Shown: in pieces, positions 5,355 to 8,352 of the stretch | How the letters are laid out: every line of letters begins with the position of its first letter | How positions within the stretch are numbered: position 1 is the stretch's first letter | Assembly (NCBI GenBank): GCA_005798925.1 | Contig: SYID01000145.1 | Coordinates: 1-8,352 of the forward strand | Source: Verrucomicrobiota bacterium | GTDB lineage: Bacteria; Verrucomicrobiota; Verrucomicrobiia; Opitutales; UBA953 | DNA: 8,352 nucleotides | Direction of reading: 5' to 3' | The notes under the pieces: generated by a model | Told to the model about the DNA's origin: nothing | Databases searched by the model: none | What the model saw: the letters and a program-made list of their open reading frames with translations, nothing else | Position numbers and translations under genes: made by a program

Positions 5355-6017
5355 ATGTCGTACGCCGCCCGCACCCGACTCGCCCAGCAGAGAGGCCTGA
5401 GCCTGCCCGCGGCCCGGACACTGGCCCGCCTGCGCACCCCGCAGGCCATCCAGGACTTCCTCGTCGATTTCCCGCAGAACTTCGAACCCGAGGGCGACAC
5501 CGCCCGCTCGGTGGAGCAGACTTTGAAGCACCGGCGCGCCCATTGCATCGAAGGCGCCATGGTGGCCGCCTTCGCGCTCTGGCTGCAGGGCCACCCTCCC
5601 CTGCTCCTGGACTTCAGCGCGCACCAGGACATGGACCACGTCATCGCGCCCTTCCGCGTGGACGGCAAGTGGGGCGCCATCTCCAAGACCAACTACGTCT
5701 GCCTGCGCTGGCGCGACCCGGTCTACCGCAGCGTGCGGGAGCTCGCGATGTCGTACTTCCACGAATACGCCAAGGGCCCGCGCAAGACCTTGCGCAGCTA
5801 TTCCAAACCGTATGACCTCAGCCGCCTGCCGCCGGAGAAGTGGGTCAACAACCCGAAGGACTGCTGGGAGGTCGCCGACCGTATCACCGCCGCGCGGCAT
5901 TACGAGATCGTCACCGCCGCCGAGGTCAGACGCCTGCGGCACCGCGACGACGTCGAAGTGCGCTCCGACAAGGTGACCGCGTTCCCGATCCCGAAGTGGA
6001 AGCGCCAGCGGCTCTGA
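5355..6017 (+). CDS. Transglutaminase-like conserved protein of unknown function
   Basis: A 220-aa soluble protein with no signal peptide or membrane helix. The segment TLKHRRAHCIEGA (residues 56-68) puts a cysteine, C64, at the start of a hydrophobic helix (MVAAFALWLQG). DMDHVIAPFRVDGKWGAISKTNY (from 92) follows, with H95 in a strand and a Trp after it. A Cys-helix then His-strand order is that of the transglutaminase/papain-like fold; the Asp partner is not certain. Further conserved-looking text is LRWRDPVYRSVRELAMSYFHEY (117-138). The hit to a family is from pattern memory, and no reaction can be assigned. ATG at 5355 was chosen; the frame is open from a TTG at 5319, but those extra 12 residues look like leader. 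It is a lone gene, divergent from the FmdB operon, with its stop 3 bases from that of the opposing glycosyltransferase. Confidence 0.78.
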   Translation: MSYAARTRLAQQRGLSLPAARTLARLRTPQAIQDFLVDFPQNFEPEGDTARSVEQTLKHRRAHCIEGAMVAAFALWLQGHPPLLLDFSAHQDMDHVIAPFRVDGKWGAISKTNYVCLRWRDPVYRSVRELAMSYFHEYAKGPRKTLRSYSKPYDLSRLPPEKWVNNPKDCWEVADRITAARHYEIVTAAEVRRLRHRDDVEVRSDKVTAFPIPKWKRQRL

Positions 6018-6029
6018 GCCTCAGCGCCG
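6009..6029. terminator. Inverted repeat between convergent genes, possible bidirectional terminator
   Basis: CGGCTCTGAG (6009-6018) and CTCAGCGCCG (6020-6029) are inverted copies with one mismatch. As RNA this gives a stem with a 3-base loop. The left arm contains the plus-strand TGA (6015-6017) and the right arm the minus-strand stop (6021-6023). The two genes are only 3 bases apart, so this is the one place a shared terminator could sit. There is no T-run. Confidence 0.35.
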
Positions 6030-6749
6030 TCCGTCGTACCAGATCTCGCAGTTCTCCGGACGCTTCGCCGCGCGGCCCGCGGTGAAGAGCATACGAAAGA
6101 AGAAACGGCCCGCTTCCGTGACCGTGTAGAGCTTCAGCTTCCGCGAGGAAGTGCGCAAAGGATGGGCGGACAGGATGACGAAACGACGCCCGGAGCGACG
6201 GGCCAGGGACTTCAGGCGGCGGCTGAGGAAGACCTCCTCGCCCGCGTAGTATTCGGTGCCGAAGCCGCCCGCGGCGCGGAAGGCGGCGGCCTCCACCCAG
6301 ACGCAGGAGCCCGCGGCCCAGCCGGCGAGGCGGCTCCAGAGATTCCAGAACCCGCAGACGAAGCGCGCGTAGCGCGGCGTGCCTGGCTCGAGCTCGACCG
6401 TGCTGCCGCCGCCGAGCGCGCGGCCGGCGGCGATCTGGTCGGCGATGGCCGCGAAGAGCGCCTCCGAGGGGGTTGAGTCGGCGTCGATGAAGATGAGCCA
6501 CTCGCCGTTGGCGGCCCGGGCGCCGGCGTCGCGGGCCCGGCCGATCTGGTTGACCGGCTCGAAGACCACGCGTGCGCCGGCCGCGCGGCCGAGTTCGGCG
6601 GTGCGGTCGGTCGAATTATTGTCGCACACCACGCATTCCCAGTCCCAGCCACGCGCCGTGAACGCCGACGCCGCTGCCTTCACGGCCGCGAGCGCGGCCG
6701 GCAGGAGCTTCTCTTCGTTGAAAGCCGGGAGGACGACGGAGACGCGCAT
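6021..6749 (-). CDS. Family 2 glycosyltransferase
   Basis: A 242-aa GT-A fold enzyme. MRVSVVLPAFNEEKLLPAAL opens the nucleotide-sugar domain; D43 lies in CDNNSTDRT, and the metal-binding DxD is DAD at 89-91 (FIDADS). E171/E172 in YYAGEEVFLSRRL fits the acidic general-base region of this family (ED/EE-x-x-L). There is no long membrane helix, though the C-terminal part (about 205-225, aromatic-rich) could touch the membrane. It likely adds a sugar to a lipid or glycan acceptor in the cytoplasm; donor and acceptor are unknown. The ATG at 6749 is preferred over the GTG just before it (6752) since it starts directly at MRVSVVLPAFNEE. It is 15 bp after the ROK kinase gene, in the same operon. Confidence 0.9.
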   Translation of the reverse strand: MRVSVVLPAFNEEKLLPAALAAVKAAASAFTARGWDWECVVCDNNSTDRTAELGRAAGARVVFEPVNQIGRARDAGARAANGEWLIFIDADSTPSEALFAAIADQIAAGRALGGGSTVELEPGTPRYARFVCGFWNLWSRLAGWAAGSCVWVEAAAFRAAGGFGTEYYAGEEVFLSRRLKSLARRSGRRFVILSAHPLRTSSRKLKLYTVTEAGRFFFRMLFTAGRAAKRPENCEIWYDGRR

Positions 6750-6762
6750 CACCGGCGGGGCG

Positions 6763-6774
6763 CGTCAGCTGACG
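6763..6774 (-). other. 12-bp perfect palindrome across the ROK kinase stop codon
   Basis: CGTCAGCTGACG is self-complementary over all twelve bases and includes the TGA stop of the kinase gene (6767-6765). It lies between the kinase and the glycosyltransferase start. It could be a weak hairpin (4-bp stem, AGCT loop) or a binding site for a dimeric protein; coincidence in GC-rich DNA is also possible. Confidence 0.25.
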
Positions 6775-7730
6775 TGCTCGAAGGCGCAGGCCGCGGCGCC
6801 GACGACGCCGACGTTGCCGCCGAGGCCGGCGGGGACGATCGAGCAGACGGCCGACAGACGCGGGAAGGCATACTGGTCAGCGCTCTTGCGCATCGGGACG
6901 AAGAGCGCGTCGCCCGCCGCGGTGACGCCGCCGCCGACCACGATCACGTCGGGGTTGAAAGTGTTGATCACCGCGCCGAGGCCGCGACCGAGGTAGTTGA
7001 TCGACTCCGCCCAGATCTCCTTGGCGAGCGCGTCGCCTTCGGCCATCGCCTGGAAGAGGTGGTGCGTCGTCACCTGGTCGATGCCGCCGGCGAACTTGAC
7101 GATGCTCGACGGCCGACCGGCCGCGAGGGCCTCGCGCGTGCGTCGGGCGATGGCGGTGCCGGAAGCGTAGACTTCCCAGCAGCCGGGATTGCCGCAGCCG
7201 CAGCGAGGTCCGTCCATCGTGAGCGGGATGTGACCGAGCTCGGCCGCGTTGCCGTTGGCGCCGCGCATCAGGCGTCCGTCGATGACCGCACCGCCGCCGA
7301 TGCCGGTGGAGACCGTGATGTAGACGACGTTCTTCTTGCCCTTGCCGGCGCCGAAGCGGTATTCGCCGAGCGCGGCGGCGTTGCAGTCGTTGTCGATGCG
7401 GGCGGGCAGGCCGCCGAAGGAATTGCTCAGGAACCCGGTGATCGAGAAACCCGTCCAAGCCGAACCCAGATTAGGCGAACCATCGACGCACCCACGGGCG
7501 ATGTCGAGCGGGCCGGGCGAGGCCACGCCGATGGCGACGAAGTCGGCCGGCTTGAGCCTGAGCTCAGCGAGAAGCTTACGGGTGGCCTCCGCCACTCGCT
7601 CGCAAGCCTGCTGCGGGCCCTTCTCCGCGAACGTCTCCACGCGTCCGGAGCCGAGCACGCTGCCGTCTTCGTTGACGACGCCGAAGGCGAATTTCGTGCC
7701 GCCGAGGTCAAAAGCCAATACTTTGCGCAT
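6765..7730 (-). CDS. ROK-family sugar kinase
   Basis: A 321-aa cytoplasmic ATP-dependent kinase that phosphorylates a hexose such as glucose, fructose, mannose or N-acetylated sugar. The ATP phosphate loop is DLGGTKFAFG at 8-17. The sugar-site catalytic aspartate is D115 in IDNDCNAAALGE. The ROK zinc site is complete: H167 (ELGHIPL) with C177, C179 and C184 (CGCGNPGCWE). A second glycine-rich ATP segment is VIVVGGGVT. There is no N-terminal helix-turn-helix, so it is an enzyme rather than a ROK repressor. Length is normal for family glucokinases (~310-330). Which sugar is used cannot be read from sequence; the neighbouring phosphomannose-isomerase-like cupin makes mannose or fructose reasonable. 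ATG at 7730 directly precedes the conserved RKVLAFDLGG. It starts 15 bp after the cupin gene, with no clear Shine-Dalgarno. Confidence 0.93.
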   Translation of the reverse strand: MRKVLAFDLGGTKFAFGVVNEDGSVLGSGRVETFAEKGPQQACERVAEATRKLLAELRLKPADFVAIGVASPGPLDIARGCVDGSPNLGSAWTGFSITGFLSNSFGGLPARIDNDCNAAALGEYRFGAGKGKKNVVYITVSTGIGGGAVIDGRLMRGANGNAAELGHIPLTMDGPRCGCGNPGCWEVYASGTAIARRTREALAAGRPSSIVKFAGGIDQVTTHHLFQAMAEGDALAKEIWAESINYLGRGLGAVINTFNPDVIVVGGGVTAAGDALFVPMRKSADQYAFPRLSAVCSIVPAGLGGNVGVVGAAACAFEHVS

Positions 7731-7745
7731 GAGGGAGGAAAAGGG

Positions 7746-8147
7746 TCAGTCGCGCGCCGGCCGGGAGAAATCATCCTGCAGGCGGACGACATCGGTCAGG
7801 TCCGGCGTGGAGACTTCGAGCAGCACGCTGTCCTCGAGGGCCTCGAAGCGGTGGATGGTCCGGGGCGGGATATGAACCGCCTGGCCGGCGAGCCAGATGT
7901 GCTGGTCGGCGGCGGTCACGAGGGAGGGGGCCGGCGTCTCACCCGGAGCGATCGGCCGGAAAGTCAGGAGGATTTTTCCCGAAAGCAGGTGAAGCGTCTC
8001 GGTCTTCCGCTCGTGATACTGCAGGCTCAGGCGCTTGCCCTGCTTCACCTCAAGGACTTTTCCGGCGTAGGCCGGTTGATCGGCGAACCAAAGCTCCCGA
8101 CCCCATGGCTTGTCCACGGGCTTCGGGGGATGCGTCGGTTCGGCCAT
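7746..8147 (-). CDS. Cupin protein resembling type II phosphomannose isomerase
   Basis: A 133-aa single-domain cupin. It opens with KPWGRELWFA (13-22), the typical lead-in of mannose-6-phosphate isomerase/mannose-1-phosphate guanylyltransferase C-terminal domains. Then comes LSLQYHERKTETLHLLSGK (41-58), where Q43, H45 and E50 are likely metal ligands. VHIPPRTIHRFEA (91-103) supplies the second cupin motif with H99. The length is that of stand-alone cupins of this type, lacking a nucleotidyltransferase domain. It may interconvert mannose-6-phosphate and fructose-6-phosphate or simply bind a sugar. The ROK kinase follows after 15 bp and would make the hexose phosphate, which supports a linked role. 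ATG at 8147 follows a weak AGG a few bases upstream and is 27 bp from the preceding gene's stop. Confidence 0.87.
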   Translation of the reverse strand: MAEPTHPPKPVDKPWGRELWFADQPAYAGKVLEVKQGKRLSLQYHERKTETLHLLSGKILLTFRPIAPGETPAPSLVTAADQHIWLAGQAVHIPPRTIHRFEALEDSVLLEVSTPDLTDVVRLQDDFSRPARD

Positions 8148-8174
8148 GCCTGAGGTCTGTCGAAAAAGCCCCTC

Positions 8175-8352
8175 TTAGCCAAGCAAATCTCCGAGGAAGT
8201 CCGGCTGATCGATCGCGCCGACCAAGGGGCGGACGAGGTGCTCGGCGTCGACCGCGACGCGGTTGACGTCGGGCGTGACGCGATGCAGCGAAAGCGCGCG
8301 ATCGGGCGCGGTGACCGCGAGGGCGGCGAAATCGGCGGGCGTCATCGCCCGC
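8175..8352 (-). CDS. C-terminal fragment of an unidentified protein, cut by window edge
   Basis: An open frame enters from the right edge and ends at TAA (8177-8175). The visible 50-60 residues include ADFAALAVTAPDRALSL, HRVTPDVNRVAVDAEHLV and a final GAIDQPDFLGDLLG. I do not recognise the family. An ATG at 8345 is in frame, so it could in principle be a very short gene, but the frame stays open upstream and composition matches its neighbours, so a longer gene is more likely. It lies 27 bp before the cupin gene on the same strand and is probably part of the same operon. Confidence 0.6.
   Translation of the reverse strand, partial: RAMTPADFAALAVTAPDRALSLHRVTPDVNRVAVDAEHLVRPLVGAIDQPDFLGDLLG

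Noticed and set aside
6774..8153. Long plus-strand open frame (459 codons) opposite the ROK kinase and cupin genes
   Set aside because: It is an antisense shadow. It runs across two well-supported minus-strand genes and their gap and shows no family motif.
8150..8180. Minus-strand GGGGCTTTTT as a terminator after the right-edge gene
   Set aside because: The T-run has no adequate inverted repeat in front of it, so no stem forms.
1..8352. CRISPR array, riboswitch, toxin-antitoxin or phage-defence system
   Set aside because: No spaced direct repeats, no conserved leader structure and no such protein family were seen. Every gene except the edge fragment is matched, at least tentatively, to a chromosomal family.

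Overview
This 8.35 kb window is GC-rich, densely coded bacterial chromosome. It holds eleven complete or nearly complete protein genes (one of them split by a frame change), two gene fragments at the edges and two tRNA genes. Gene content is housekeeping. There is no transposase, integrase, phage or CRISPR signature, and no gene-free stretch over 300 bases. The style of the RodZ-like protein, the gene mix and the scarcity of strong Shine-Dalgarno sites suggest a Verrucomicrobiota (Opitutales-like) genome. That placement is inference from family resemblance, not a phylogenetic result.

Layout. (1) 1-2047, minus strand: an apparent operon of an M24 Xaa-Pro-type peptidase, a 98-aa DUF2103-like protein and the start of a PabB/TrpE-type chorismate-using synthase. 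The first two genes are 2 bp apart and the next junction overlaps by 8 bp. (2) 2129-2899, plus strand: a DUF421 membrane protein, then two near-identical tRNA-Gly genes, anticodon CCC then UCC. The second has a recognisable -35/-10 promoter. (3) 2913-5250, minus strand: FmdB-type zinc ribbon, M50 site-2-type protease, RodZ-like HTH/membrane protein, HNH endonuclease. The RodZ-like reading frame breaks just after its membrane helix. Its C-terminal domain continues in the -1 frame, and one extra T in a T5 run would rejoin the two. (4) 5355-6017, plus strand: a transglutaminase-like protein of unknown role. (5) 6021-8352, minus strand: the end of an unidentified gene, a phosphomannose-isomerase-like cupin, a ROK sugar kinase and a family-2 glycosyltransferase, spaced 27, 15 and 15 bp apart.

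How the genes fit together. The right-hand cluster reads as sugar phosphorylation or isomerisation feeding glycan synthesis. The FmdB-M50-RodZ run is envelope related. The left operon mixes peptide turnover with folate or tryptophan precursor synthesis. I see no clear new defence or mobile system. The items most worth checking are the split rodZ-like gene, the duplicated and diverged tRNA-Gly pair, the transglutaminase-like protein, and a recurring pattern of TGA stop codons lying inside inverted repeats.
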